DNA of 64,000 bases, taken from the NCBI RefSeq assembly GCF_000314995.1, contig NZ_BAEO01000027.1, forward strand, positions 274,519-338,518, in the 5' to 3' direction. The translations under genes were made by a program, and so were the position numbers. Of this stretch, positions 27,255-36,318 are shown in pieces (the stretch's first letter is position 1; every line of letters starts with the position of its first letter). The DNA is from Paraglaciecola arctica BSs20135. Its GTDB lineage: Bacteria > Pseudomonadota > Gammaproteobacteria > Enterobacterales > Alteromonadaceae. The notes beneath the pieces were generated by a model. The model did no database searches, was not told the origin of the DNA, and saw nothing but the letters and a program-made list of their open reading frames with translations.

Positions 27255-28817
27255 ATGCAAGACAGAGAAACTAATCCAACCCCAAGCACTGACGACCCTA
27301 CTCATATTTTAGAGTTGAGATACCTTACCCTCGACGATTATGCTGATGTGAAGGAGTTGATGGACGTAGTTTATGTTCAAGTAGGAGGCGCATGGCCATT
27401 AAAAAATTATCAGGCTCAGCTCAATACATTCTCAGAAGGACAGATTTGTATTGAGGATAAAGGTAAGGTCATTGCCGCTGCATTTTCGGTCATAGTCGAT
27501 TATGACAAATTTGGTGACAAACACACCTATGATGAAATTACTGGAGATGCTTATTTAGGTACACATGATCCAAAAGGTGATGTGTTATATGGTGTGGATG
27601 TCTTTGTATCTCCAGAGTATCGAGGTCTTAGATTGGGTCGTCGCTTGTATGAAGCTAGAAAAGAGCTGTGTAAAAATCTTAACTTAAAATCGATTATGGC
27701 TGGTGGGCGGATCCCCAATTATGCTAAACATGCCGAAACCATGACGCCCTACGATTATATCGAAGCAGTCAAGTCTAAAGACTTATTCGACCCTATCTTG
27801 ACCTTTCAGATTTCAAACGGATTTGAGGTTAAACAAATACTTAAGGCTTATCTTCCAGAAGATAAAGCCTCGATGGGTTACGCCACTCTGCTGCAATGGC
27901 ATAACATTTATTATAATGCGGAATCCCCTAAGCTTTTTGGTGGCCACAGAAATACTGCGCGAATTGGTTGTATCCAATGGCAAATGCGTTATTTTCATGA
28001 TGTTGCAGAATTATTGCAACAAGCTGAATATTTTATTGATGCACTTTCAGATTACAAATGTGATGTGGCACTTTTTCCAGAATTTTTTAATGCGCCACTT
28101 ATGGGTATTAAACCGGCAGAAACCTCAATCGATGCAATATGGAACTTAGCGACATACAGTGAAGAAATCTTAACTGAAATGTCGCGCTTAGCCGTGTCAT
28201 ATAATATCAATGTGATTGTGGGATCTATGCCTGTTGTTAAGGATGACGAGTTATATAACATCAGTTATCTTTGTCATCGAGATGGGCAAATTGACAGCCA
28301 ATATAAGTTGCATCCAACACCCCATGAGAAGAAGGATTGGATCATGCAAGGTGGCGACAAACTTCAAGCCTTCGATACTGATTTTGGTAAAATTGGTATT
28401 CTGATTTGTTACGATGTTGAGTTCCCAGAATTAGGTCGTATTTTAGCTGATCAAGAAATTCAGATACTCTTCATTCCTTTCTGGACAGACACTAAAAATG
28501 GTTATCTTAGAGTGCGAATATGTGCCCAGGCAAGAGCCATAGAAAACGAATGTTATGTGGCTATTGCTGGTAGTGTGGGGAATCTTCCTAAGGTAGATAA
28601 TGTGGATATTCAGTATGGGCAATCGGCTGTTTTCTCACCCTCAGACTTTGCTTTCCCACATGATGCAATCGTTTCAGAAACCACACCAAACACAGAAATG
28701 ACGTTAATTGTTGACTTAGATTTGGACAGATTGACACAACTTCGTAATGAAGGCTCAGTTAGAAATTATCTCGACAGAAGACGTGATTTATACAAGGTAG
28801 ACTGGACTGGTAAGTAA
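27255..28817 (+). CDS. GNAT acetyltransferase-carbon/nitrogen hydrolase fusion
   Basis: 520 residues. The N-terminal third (about 15-190) is a GNAT domain (LTLDDYADVKELMDVVY, VSPEYRGLRLGRRLYEARKE for the acetyl-CoA loop). The rest (about 230-510) is a nitrilase-superfamily amidohydrolase. Its Glu-Lys-Cys triad is visible in FPEFFNAP, LHPTPHEKKDW and GILICYDVEFPEL. Such fusions are annotated as bifunctional, but the reaction is not known. The nitrilase half hydrolyses an amide or nitrile; the GNAT half might acetylate the same substrate. It is cytoplasmic and stands alone with its own terminator. Confidence 0.85.
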   Translation: MQDRETNPTPSTDDPTHILELRYLTLDDYADVKELMDVVYVQVGGAWPLKNYQAQLNTFSEGQICIEDKGKVIAAAFSVIVDYDKFGDKHTYDEITGDAYLGTHDPKGDVLYGVDVFVSPEYRGLRLGRRLYEARKELCKNLNLKSIMAGGRIPNYAKHAETMTPYDYIEAVKSKDLFDPILTFQISNGFEVKQILKAYLPEDKASMGYATLLQWHNIYYNAESPKLFGGHRNTARIGCIQWQMRYFHDVAELLQQAEYFIDALSDYKCDVALFPEFFNAPLMGIKPAETSIDAIWNLATYSEEILTEMSRLAVSYNINVIVGSMPVVKDDELYNISYLCHRDGQIDSQYKLHPTPHEKKDWIMQGGDKLQAFDTDFGKIGILICYDVEFPELGRILADQEIQILFIPFWTDTKNGYLRVRICAQARAIENECYVAIAGSVGNLPKVDNVDIQYGQSAVFSPSDFAFPHDAIVSETTPNTEMTLIVDLDLDRLTQLRNEGSVRNYLDRRRDLYKVDWTGK

Positions 28818-28851
28818 GTGAGTGTTCACACTAGTTTGTGATTTTTTAATG

Positions 28852-28879
28852 ATGCCGTGTTTTTCACGGCATTTTTTTT
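28852..28879 (+). terminator. Terminator after the GNAT-nitrilase gene
   Basis: ATGCCGTG (28852-28859), a 5-base loop, CACGGCAT (28865-28872), then a T-run through 28879. It is a classic Rho-independent terminator 35 bases after the stop codon. Confidence 0.9.
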
Positions 28880-28941
28880 GTGAAAACTTGATATTTATAA
28901 GGTCACTATTCAGTTGCCTCTAAAGTAACTTTCTTCTTGAT

Positions 28942-29157
28942 TTAAACTGACTGGTATTGAAAAACTTCATCGATGGACTGGCCAAATACTTCAGCAATTT
29001 TAAAGGCAACTTCAAGAGTTGGTGAGTACTTACATTTTTCGATGGCCATGATCGTTTGCCGTGTTACGCCAACCAATTCTGCTAGCTCTTGCTGAGTCAT
29101 TTCTTCAGCAAAAAAACGTAGTTCGCGGATTTTGTTTTTGATAGGAAGTGTAGCCAA
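28942..29157 (-). CDS. Small XRE-type helix-turn-helix regulator
   Basis: 71 residues, mostly one HTH domain: MTQQELAELVGVTRQTIMAI then EKCKYSPTLEVAFKIAEVFG and a short acidic end (DEVFQYQSV). It is the YozG-like compact type. The start is a TTG one base past the stop of the upstream membrane-protein gene, so translation is probably coupled. Such pairs of a tiny Cro/XRE regulator and a membrane protein are widespread; the regulator usually controls its own operon. Confidence 0.85.
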   Translation of the reverse strand: MATLPIKNKIRELRFFAEEMTQQELAELVGVTRQTIMAIEKCKYSPTLEVAFKIAEVFGQSIDEVFQYQSV

Positions 29158-29158
29158 G

Positions 29159-29623
29159 TTAGTAACTACTTCGGTAATAATAAAGTTGCGCTGAAAATCT
29201 AACCACTTCAGAAAAGATGAAACTAAATAGCAAAATATGAGCAGTCAAAAGTGGGATATTTAGCACGTCAGTTTGCGCCATAAACTGCGGATTCATTTCT
29301 AAGAAAACGATCCGGCCTAATGAAATAAACACCCCAATGACCAATACAGTGTAACCAAAATTGTTACCTTTATATTCATACAATTTGTCTCTTTCATCAG
29401 CACCAAGATCAGCTGCTTTTCGATTGCCCACAGCAAGCATTCCTTGAAATATTATCTCAACAATAATAATAAGAAAAAGTGCTCTAAGAGATAGTTCTAA
29501 TGCTGTTGTTTTAGCAATCTCTGCAGGCAGCCTACTTAAAGACAATATATTTAAAAAGTAATCACCAAAAATAACTACAGTACTGACTAATGAAATCCAA
29601 ATACTCTTTTCTTTAAAAGACAT
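29159..29623 (-). CDS. Four-helix membrane protein paired with an XRE regulator
   Basis: 154 residues from the ATG at 29623, which follows AGAGGGG; an earlier in-frame ATG at 29656 has no such site. Hydrophobic segments lie near residues 8-27, 37-58 (ALFLIIIVEIIFQGML), 85-105 and 118-140. A charged loop (NRKAADLGADERDKLYEYKGN) lies between helices 2 and 3. I do not recognise a functional family. The DERDKLYEYKGN loop resembles that of membrane proteins always found beside a small HTH gene. Confidence 0.7.
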   Translation of the reverse strand: MSFKEKSIWISLVSTVVIFGDYFLNILSLSRLPAEIAKTTALELSLRALFLIIIVEIIFQGMLAVGNRKAADLGADERDKLYEYKGNNFGYTVLVIGVFISLGRIVFLEMNPQFMAQTDVLNIPLLTAHILLFSFIFSEVVRFSAQLYYYRSSY

Positions 29624-29741
29624 ATTTATTACCCCTCTGTGATTGTTAATCATCAATAGAGTAACGTAAAGTTAACCTGGTGTACAAAATTATTAACATT
29701 GAGTTAGTTTTATTGTACTTTAAGTATGCCGTAGTTGTCTT

Positions 29742-30179
29742 TTATTCACCTATATCTTCATTCCAAAGCTGAGGTTTTGAGCTGATAAAGTTTTGCATTA
29801 AATCGATACATTGCCGGTTTTGCAGCACTTCGACTGAAATACCTTTGGATTTGAGCAAGGCCTCCTCACCCAAAAAAGTGTGATTTTCACCTATTACTAC
29901 ATGGCTAACGCCATATAAAATTATTGCTCCTGAACACATCGCACAGGGTGAAAGGGTAGTGTAAATAATTGCCTCTCGATAAGTCTGTGCAGATTGACGT
30001 CCTGCATTTTCAAATGCGTCCATTTCACCATGTAAAATTGGGCTGCCTTTTTGGACTCTACGATTGTGGCCACGACCAATGATTTTGTTGTTATGGACTA
30101 GAACTGAGCCTATAGGAATACCACCCTCTGCTAATCCTTGTTGAGCTTCTTCAATTGCAGCTTGCATGAATTTGTCCAT
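29742..30179 (-). CDS. Cytosine deaminase, Fcy1-like
   Basis: 145 residues from the ATG at 30179 (AAGGA 7 bases upstream). Zinc-dependent deaminase motifs: HGEMDAFENAGR (HAE-type with catalytic Glu) and TLSPCAMCSGAIILYG (PCxxC). The end FISSKPQLWNEDIGE closely recalls yeast cytosine deaminase, which ends in the same pattern, and so does VVIGENHTFLGEE. This supports cytosine-to-uracil conversion for pyrimidine salvage rather than tRNA adenosine or guanine deamination. Cytoplasmic, probably a homodimer. Activity on cytosine is inferred from this similarity. Confidence 0.85.
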   Translation of the reverse strand: MDKFMQAAIEEAQQGLAEGGIPIGSVLVHNNKIIGRGHNRRVQKGSPILHGEMDAFENAGRQSAQTYREAIIYTTLSPCAMCSGAIILYGVSHVVIGENHTFLGEEALLKSKGISVEVLQNRQCIDLMQNFISSKPQLWNEDIGE

Positions 30180-30248
30180 CAGCATTCCTTAAGTGTTAGT
30201 CAATTTTTGTTAATTGACTGAGTGATATGAGTATTTGCATGTTTGTCT

Positions 30249-30584
30249 TCAAACACTACAGCACTTTTTGAACTTTTTACCACTACCACAATGACATGGA
30301 TCATTACGATTTAGGCTGTGGGTAGAGGTTTGTGTAATAGGTTTATTTAAAATTGCGTCTAACTCAATAATGTTTTCTTTCTCAATGCTGTTAATTTCGA
30401 TATTTGCAACAAGTGAATTTTCTGACAATATCTGCTCAATTTCTTTTTTTCGCAGTTCTGAATTGACGACTAATGTTAGAGGCGAAATTGCGCTCCCTAG
30501 TTTCACTTGTCTGTTGGTGTTATAACCAAAATTTTGATATTTTTCTCGTGCATCAATGCGACCTTTAAAGAAAAGCTTAGACAT
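30249..30584 (-). CDS. SEC-C metal-binding-motif protein
   Basis: 111 residues. The C-terminus RNDPCHCGSGKKFKKCC is the SEC-C zinc-binding motif, also found at the end of SecA. The N-terminal part (FFKGRIDAREKYQNFGYNTN, QVKLGSAISPLTLVV) belongs to a small gammaproteobacterial family named after Photobacterium PBPRA1643. No enzymatic role is known for it. The SEC-C motif suggests binding to SecB, ribosomes or another protein. Confidence 0.85.
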   Translation of the reverse strand: MSKLFFKGRIDAREKYQNFGYNTNRQVKLGSAISPLTLVVNSELRKKEIEQILSENSLVANIEINSIEKENIIELDAILNKPITQTSTHSLNRNDPCHCGSGKKFKKCCSV

Positions 30585-30706
30585 TATTAAACCCCAATAT
30601 AATTAGGGCTTGATAATAGCAGGATAAGAGTAAGACACTAGCCTAAAGCTTTCATTGTGGGCATATACATCGATGGATTGAGTATATGCCCGTAGCTCAT
30701 CAGCTA

Positions 30707-31555
30707 TTAGTAGGAATATTTGTTTAAAATATCCTGGTAGGTTTGACTAGTTTTCACTTTTTCTAGTTGTGTATTAAAGTTGCTAAGCTGATCCAGAGTT
30801 ATACTTTTGTGACTGAACATAACAAAGGCATCACCAGTATGAATAGTGATGCCATGAGCCACTATGTAATTAGATAATGCTTTGCGCCTAATAAGTGTCG
30901 CTCCTACAAAACTATCCTCAAGAAATCCGTCAATATCACCATCTAATAACCTAGCTACGTTGAGTTCACCCATAATAGCATTGACGAAATACTTAGAAGT
31001 CTCGGGGCCATCTAACAAGGTTGATACATCTGGACCATAAACATAATCCCCCACTATGCCTATTCGACTGCCATTTTTTATGAAGTCAGATAATGTTTCA
31101 TATTCTGCAAGCTTGTTATCGCCTTTGCGAATGAACAAAGAAAATTCCTCCATTCGGTACGCATCACTGAAAAACGCAAATTGTTCTCTGGCCTCAGTTT
31201 TTGATGCTCCCAGTAGAATGTCTACTTCACCCTCTTTTAATGCCATCAACAAATCAACCCAAGTTCCTTGTTGATAGGTGAGTTGGCACCCCATGCCTTC
31301 GACAACCGCTGCCACTAATTCTATATCCAAGCCTGCAACACGACCACCAACATCTGTGTATTGATATGGTTCCCATGCGTCAAATCCAAGTACAAATTGG
31401 CAGTTTTTGAAGGGTGCTTTTTTATCCGTTGACGTTGTTGTTTTAGCATCTGCAGCAATAGGCGTTGATTGGGTTTGTTCACTGGATGGTTCAGGTTTAC
31501 ATGCGCTAACAATACAAGATAAAAGTATCAGTAAAAATGTATGGCTAATTTTCAT
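30707..31555 (-). CDS. Periplasmic amino-acid-type substrate-binding lipoprotein
   Basis: 282 residues from the ATG at 31555 (GGGG upstream). The in-frame ATG at 31624 would spoil the signal peptide. ISHTFLLILLSCIVSACKPE is a lipoprotein signal with lipobox VSAC. The body is a type 2 periplasmic-binding fold: FVLGFDAWEPYQYTDVGG, AGLDIELVAAVVEGMGC, LLMALKEGEVDILLGASKT, FSDAYRMEEFSLFIRKGD. The ligand cannot be read. No ABC permease genes are next to it, so it may be an orphan sensor or binding protein. Confidence 0.82.
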   Translation of the reverse strand: MKISHTFLLILLSCIVSACKPEPSSEQTQSTPIAADAKTTTSTDKKAPFKNCQFVLGFDAWEPYQYTDVGGRVAGLDIELVAAVVEGMGCQLTYQQGTWVDLLMALKEGEVDILLGASKTEAREQFAFFSDAYRMEEFSLFIRKGDNKLAEYETLSDFIKNGSRIGIVGDYVYGPDVSTLLDGPETSKYFVNAIMGELNVARLLDGDIDGFLEDSFVGATLIRRKALSNYIVAHGITIHTGDAFVMFSHKSITLDQLSNFNTQLEKVKTSQTYQDILNKYSY

Positions 31556-31842
31556 AGTATTCTGCCCCTTATAAATTCCTACTAAGTGTAATTTACTATT
31601 AGTATTTTGCGAGGGCATTAACAATCTATTAACAACGAGAGTGTTTTAAATCAATGTAAGTTTATAATTCTAATTCGCCATAGATAGTATTTACGAATTA
31701 GAAATAATCATCATAAATACAGCCGTATCGATAGTTCAGGTTGATGAAGTAATGATTGCTTACAAATTGATCTCTGAGAATAATTGTAGATAGTGTGTTG
31801 GTGATGTATAACACTGTTGTAAGTTATTCTTTGGAGTAATAA

Positions 31843-32205
31843 ATGACAATTCATTGGAATGGGGATACACCCATTTATATACAGCTCTATCAGCAAGTGA
31901 TAAAGCGCATTCTGGATGGCAACATCAAAGAAGGTGAAGCATTACCTTCTGTTAGAAAAGTGGCTGCGGAATATCAACTCAATCCGCTTACTATTTCTAA
32001 GGCTTATCAAATGTTACAAGATGACCTATATGTTGAGAAGCAGCGAGGTAAAGGTTTGTTTGTTAAGCTAGGTGCGCCTCAGCGAATATTGGAAACTGAG
32101 CGAGCCTCTTTTTTGTCCACTGAGTGGCCGCTGATCCTGCAACAAATTTCACGTCTTAAGTTTTCAGTCGAAGAACTGCCGCGCACTACCAAGGAGAATA
32201 ACTAA
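31843..32205 (+). CDS. GntR-family regulator, YtrA type
   Basis: 120 residues. The winged-helix domain WNGDTPIYIQLYQQVIKRIL and SVRKVAAEYQLNPLTISKAY is typical of the short YtrA subfamily, which has no large effector domain. Its stop overlaps the ATP-binding gene's start by one base (TAATG). It is the first gene of a three-gene operon with an ABC transporter. YtrA-type repressors normally control their own transporter operon. Confidence 0.9.
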   Translation: MTIHWNGDTPIYIQLYQQVIKRILDGNIKEGEALPSVRKVAAEYQLNPLTISKAYQMLQDDLYVEKQRGKGLFVKLGAPQRILETERASFLSTEWPLILQQISRLKFSVEELPRTTKENN

Positions 32206-33065
32206 TGTCAGCTATGATTTCGATTAAAGGCCTCCACAAATCTTATAAAAATAAGCAGGTGCTAAATGATGTTAATTTAAGCCTAAGTGCCGGACAGATC
32301 TTAGGTTTAGTGGGGCCAAATGGTGCCGGTAAAACTACCTGCTTACAGGCGTTATTAGGGTTAACCAGTTTTGATGGTGTGATTAATGTTTTAGGATATA
32401 ACCCCAGCAAAAATAGAGAAAAAATGCTGGCTGATGTCGCTTATATTGCAGATGTTGCTGTTCTACCAAAGTGGATTAAAGTCGAGCAATTACTGACATA
32501 TATGTATGGAGTACACCCCAATTTTAATAGACAAAAGGCCGAAGCGTTTCTAGCCAAAACTAATATACCTGCAACAGCCAAAGTAAAAACCTTATCCAAA
32601 GGTATGGTGACACAATTGCACTTAGCCTTAATTTTAGCCGTTGATGCAAAAATACTGATCTTAGATGAACCTACACTTGGCTTAGATATTCTGACCCGTC
32701 GTCAATTCTATACACATTTATTGGAAGATTTTTATGATGAAGATAAATGCATCATAGTCACCACTCATCAAATTGAAGAAATAGAACATATACTCACCGA
32801 TGCCGCATTTATACGGGATGGCAAAATTGTATTAGCCCAAAGTGTCGACGATATTCGCTCTAGGTTTAAATTGCTAGCCGTTGACAACGAACATATAGAA
32901 CAGGCAAAAATCCATAAACCACTGTTTACCAATAGCATGATGGGCATAACAAGCATGTTATTTGATAATGCAGATCCAGCAATATTGTCCACTTTAGGCA
33001 AGGTAAGTTCACCTACATTGGCTGATATTTTTGTGGGAGTGATGACACAGGAGAGCAACTCATGA
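32205..33065 (+). CDS. ABC transporter ATP-binding protein
   Basis: 286 residues. Walker A GPNGAGKTTCL, Walker B ILILDEPTLGLD and the H-loop TTHQ are present. The signature stretch is LSKGMVTQLHLAL, a variant form of LSGGQ common in YtrB-type exporters. It is the energising subunit for the permease encoded next (ATGA overlap of 4 bases). Cytoplasmic, membrane-associated. Confidence 0.92.
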   Translation: MSAMISIKGLHKSYKNKQVLNDVNLSLSAGQILGLVGPNGAGKTTCLQALLGLTSFDGVINVLGYNPSKNREKMLADVAYIADVAVLPKWIKVEQLLTYMYGVHPNFNRQKAEAFLAKTNIPATAKVKTLSKGMVTQLHLALILAVDAKILILDEPTLGLDILTRRQFYTHLLEDFYDEDKCIIVTTHQIEEIEHILTDAAFIRDGKIVLAQSVDDIRSRFKLLAVDNEHIEQAKIHKPLFTNSMMGITSMLFDNADPAILSTLGKVSSPTLADIFVGVMTQESNS

Positions 33066-33970
33066 ATAGTTCACAAATCATTACTAGCTTCAGAAAGGAA
33101 ATCTGGGAGTTCAAAAAAACCTTATTTTGGGTGCCTCTCATCATCGCTATTTTTATCATAGTTGCACCTTTGCTTAAGCTGATGCTGATAGAAGATTACC
33201 AAAGCTCGAAGTTGATTGAAAACATTACTAATGTTGATAACTTGGCTAATGTTGAAGGCTTTACACGCTTTTTACTTGCCACCATTATGGGCATGTTTGT
33301 ACCTTTTATTATAGTGTCACTGATTATTCAGCTCTATTATTTCACGACTTGTTTGTTTGACGAAAGACGTGATTTATCCATTTATTTCTGGCGTTCATTA
33401 CCTGTATCCGATGTGTTAAATATAGGAGTTAAACTGATTACAGGCGCCTTAGTTGTACCGGCGATATTTATGCTTGCGGCTACCTTTGTAGTCTTGGTTT
33501 TTCTACTTTTGGCATTAATTGTTTGCACAGTGTTGTCGTTAGGATATGACTTGTCTTTATGGGGATTGTGGGGGAGCGCCGATATCATTAGCAACTTGGT
33601 TTCTATTTGGTTAAATTTACTACCTTATGCTCTATGGATGTTTCCCGTTTTTGCGTGGTTAATGTTAGCCTCGATGTTTGCCAATAAGGCACCTTTTTTG
33701 TGGGCGATCTTACCCATAGTCGCCATATTGCTTATTGAATCTTTTGTAGTGGAATATTTACATCTGGATGGGCGTTTTTTCTTTAACACCTTACGTGAAT
33801 ATTTTGCATTTGGGCAAGAGATGTTACCCAATAATGGCTCTGATATTGGGTCTTCTAAGTTCCTACTATTTTCGGTTCTATCTTCAAAAATCAGCCTAGT
33901 CGCGACACTACTAGGAGTGGGGTTTATGTACCTTACGTATTGGTTAAGGGTGAATCGAAGTGAAGGGTAA
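33062..33970 (+). CDS. ABC transporter permease
   Basis: 302 residues with about six hydrophobic helices, starting with FWVPLIIAIFIIVAPLLKLM and ending FLYLTYW-type before a basic tail. A loop (FDERRDLSIYFWRSLPVSD) matches the coupling loop of ABC-2/YtrC-like permeases. With the preceding ATPase and GntR regulator it makes a complete exporter operon. The substrate is unknown; related systems respond to cell-wall-active compounds. Confidence 0.85.
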   Translation: MNSSQIITSFRKEIWEFKKTLFWVPLIIAIFIIVAPLLKLMLIEDYQSSKLIENITNVDNLANVEGFTRFLLATIMGMFVPFIIVSLIIQLYYFTTCLFDERRDLSIYFWRSLPVSDVLNIGVKLITGALVVPAIFMLAATFVVLVFLLLALIVCTVLSLGYDLSLWGLWGSADIISNLVSIWLNLLPYALWMFPVFAWLMLASMFANKAPFLWAILPIVAILLIESFVVEYLHLDGRFFFNTLREYFAFGQEMLPNNGSDIGSSKFLLFSVLSSKISLVATLLGVGFMYLTYWLRVNRSEG

Positions 33971-34022
33971 AGGCAGTTAAACCTAACAGCTAAAATTAAT
34001 TTAAAAATAACCATTTCAGCTA

Positions 34023-34064
34023 TTTTCACTACCATCAATGTTATAGATTTGTTGGTAGTGAAAA
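34023..34064 (+). terminator. Hairpin after the GntR-ABC operon
   Basis: TTTTCACTACCA (34023-34034) and TGGTAGTGAAAA (34053-34064) form a perfect 12-bp stem with an 18-base loop. It lies 50 bases after the permease stop. The T-run behind it is weak (TTATTTG), so it may be a processing hairpin rather than a strong terminator. Confidence 0.45.
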
Positions 34065-34154
34065 TTATTTGAGATTATATTGTAAACAGCTCCTCGTATT
34101 CTGCATATTTACCCGACTTGCATTACTATATTAGTTATAAACCTATATTATGCG

Positions 34155-34173
34155 CGGTCAAAATTTTAGACCG
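34155..34173. promoter_or_regulatory. Inverted repeat upstream of the FadL-like porin
   Basis: CGGTC (34155-34159) and GACCG (34169-34173) flank AAAATTTTA, 44 bases before the porin start codon. The placement suits an operator, perhaps for a fatty-acid regulator. It is not an obvious match to any binding motif I can name. Confidence 0.35.
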
Positions 34174-34217
34174 GGTAGAGAAATATGCTACCTAATGAAT
34201 ATGAGTGAGATATACCT

Positions 34218-35477
34218 ATGAATTTAACTTCGTCCCTTTTGGCTGTTTTTGTTGGTGCATTACCATTGAATGCTTTCGCCGCCGCTTTTCAACTTTCAGA
34301 GCATAGTGCAACGGGGCTTGGTCGAGCTTTCGCCGGTGAAGCAGCTATCGCTGATAGTGCGTCTGTTGTGGCTAGTAACCCCGCGCTAATGTCATCTTTT
34401 AAAAAGGCCGAATTATCCGTTGTGGGTACATATATTTTACCCGACGTTGGTGTGTCTGGTGAAAGTGCCCCTGTTTATTCAAGTGCTGCTGCCCTTGATA
34501 ATGACAGTATTGCGCCTGAAGCCCTGATACCTGCAATTTATTATGTCACCCCAATAAATGAAAAGGTGGCTATAGGTTTTGGTGTGTTTTCAAATTTTGG
34601 GTTAGCCACTGAGTTTCCAGAAGATTATGCCGCAGGGCAACTTGCTGGTATTTCTGAAATCACTACTGTAAATCTTAATGCTAGTGTGTCATATCAAATC
34701 GATGCACATTGGTCAGTAGGCATGGGCCTTAATTACATTTATGCAGAAGCAAATTTAGTTCGCCACTTTGGAGACAATCCTTTGGGGCTACCAGCGCAGA
34801 CTGTTGCTGTAGACTTAGAGGGTGATGATAGTGGTTATGGTTGGAATGCTGGGCTTGCATACGAAATTAATAAGGGCTCACGTTTAGGATTACATTATCG
34901 TAGTAAAACAAACCTCACTTTTGAAGGTGATTATACAAACCAATTACCTGCTGCATTAGGCGGCTTATCAAGCGCTGTTTTACCTGGTTATTTAGATCTT
35001 GAGTTACCTGCGACCGCTGAATTTTCTGGGGTGCATTCTATTGATACAAAATGGGCATTAAATTATAGCATCGTATGGACTCAGTGGAGTCATTTTGAGT
35101 CTTTGGAAGCATATGCATCAGAAAGTAATACTCTTTTGTTTTCAAAGAAAGAAAACTTCTCAAATAGTTTTCGCTATGCGTTAGGCGGTAGTTATCAACT
35201 GGATAAAAATATCAAATTGCGCGCTGGATTTGCTTATGATGCAACACCTACAGACAGTAATCATTTATCTATCTCAATCCCCGATTCTAACCGAAAATGG
35301 TTAAGTGCAGGAGCCAGTTATAAAGTTGATAAAACATCATCTGTCGACATGGGTTTGAGTATTATTAAAGGTGATGAACACACCTTTGATGAAACTGACA
35401 ACCTAGGTAGTATATGGACATTTAGTAGTAAAGGCGACGCGCTGATATTCTCCGCTCAGTACAACTATAAATTCTAA
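34218..35477 (+). CDS. FadL/TodX-family outer-membrane hydrocarbon porin
   Basis: 419 residues with a signal peptide ending at NAFAAA. The start of the mature protein, AFQLSEHSATGLGRAFAGEA, is the family signature, the hatch that plugs the 14-strand barrel. It is followed by ASNPALMSSFKKAEL with the NPAL motif. The protein ends in an aromatic residue (QYNYKF), as outer-membrane barrels do. It takes up long-chain fatty acids or other hydrophobic compounds. It stands alone with its own terminator. Confidence 0.92.
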   Translation: MNLTSSLLAVFVGALPLNAFAAAFQLSEHSATGLGRAFAGEAAIADSASVVASNPALMSSFKKAELSVVGTYILPDVGVSGESAPVYSSAAALDNDSIAPEALIPAIYYVTPINEKVAIGFGVFSNFGLATEFPEDYAAGQLAGISEITTVNLNASVSYQIDAHWSVGMGLNYIYAEANLVRHFGDNPLGLPAQTVAVDLEGDDSGYGWNAGLAYEINKGSRLGLHYRSKTNLTFEGDYTNQLPAALGGLSSAVLPGYLDLELPATAEFSGVHSIDTKWALNYSIVWTQWSHFESLEAYASESNTLLFSKKENFSNSFRYALGGSYQLDKNIKLRAGFAYDATPTDSNHLSISIPDSNRKWLSAGASYKVDKTSSVDMGLSIIKGDEHTFDETDNLGSIWTFSSKGDALIFSAQYNYKF

Positions 35478-35513
35478 AGCTATTCTGAGCTGATTTATCC
35501 ATGTCACTTGTTT

Positions 35514-35548
35514 AAATGGAGTGTGAAAATCAATTTTACACTCCATTT
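35514..35548 (+). terminator. Terminator after the FadL-like porin
   Basis: AAATGGAGTGTGAAAAT pairs with ATTTTACACTCCATTT in a long stem (one mismatch) directly behind the porin gene. It also gives A- and T-runs on both strands. Confidence 0.75.
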
Positions 35549-35615
35549 ATTGTTGCCCTGGAAAGTTTGTAATAGTCTTAAATTCAATTCAGTCTAAATA
35601 AGGGGATTCAAACTG

Positions 35616-36212
35616 TTAATCAGGTTCATTCCCTGCCTTCCATTTTATATTACAGCCTATTGAAGGGGTCTGATTTGTATCAATAGGATGATCATCAAGT
35701 AATGCATCCATCGCATGTATTAGATCGCTACCAGTCGCTCGATGTTTAGATGAGTCGTAGTTACCAGAAGATATACGAGTCGGTCGCGAGTCATCAAATT
35801 GTCCACGGTAAACTAACTGTTGTTCACCATCAAATAGATAAATGTCAGGTGTACATCTTGCTGAATAAGCTTGCGCGACTTGCTGTGTTTCATCGAGTAG
35901 GTAGGCAAAAGGATAGTGACGGGCCTGCTTTTCTTTAATCATATGTGCCATATCATCATCGGGATATTGCTCAACGTCGTTACTATTAATTGCGACAAAA
36001 GCGATGCCCTTTTTTTGATATTGCTGTGCAACCTTAGTTAACTGCGGCGCAATATGGATAACGTAAGGGCAATGGTTACAAATAAAAGCCACCACCAAGC
36101 CTTTACTATCTTTGTAGTTGTCCAAGCTTATTATATTACCTTCTGTATCAGGTAAACTAAAACTCGCTGCTTTGTGACCTAATGCCAACATTTTGGATGC
36201 CGTTACTGCCAT
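35616..36212 (-). CDS. Thioredoxin-fold AhpC/TSA-type protein
   Basis: 198 residues from the ATG at 36212 (GAGGAA 8 bases upstream), preferred to the in-frame ATG at 36227. The fold elements FSLPDTEGNIISLDNYK and GLVVAFICNHCPYVIHIAPQ contain a CxxC (CNHC) redox motif. It is followed by IAFVAINSNDVEQYPDDD and CTPDIYLFDGEQQLVYRG, the cis-Pro region. It belongs to the family often annotated as thioredoxin family protein with NHCP active site. No signal peptide, so probably cytoplasmic. Its partner is unknown. Divergent from the FKBP gene, 106 bases apart. Confidence 0.88.
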   Translation of the reverse strand: MAVTASKMLALGHKAASFSLPDTEGNIISLDNYKDSKGLVVAFICNHCPYVIHIAPQLTKVAQQYQKKGIAFVAINSNDVEQYPDDDMAHMIKEKQARHYPFAYLLDETQQVAQAYSARCTPDIYLFDGEQQLVYRGQFDDSRPTRISSGNYDSSKHRATGSDLIHAMDALLDDHPIDTNQTPSIGCNIKWKAGNEPD

Positions 36213-36318
36213 GTTTTGTTTCCTCAAGTTAGAATTCGATACTGCTTGTCCAACAGTTTACCTGTTGCAATCGTTACGAGTTATACTTTCACTCTCATTA
36301 GTTTTTTCAAAAGTAAGT

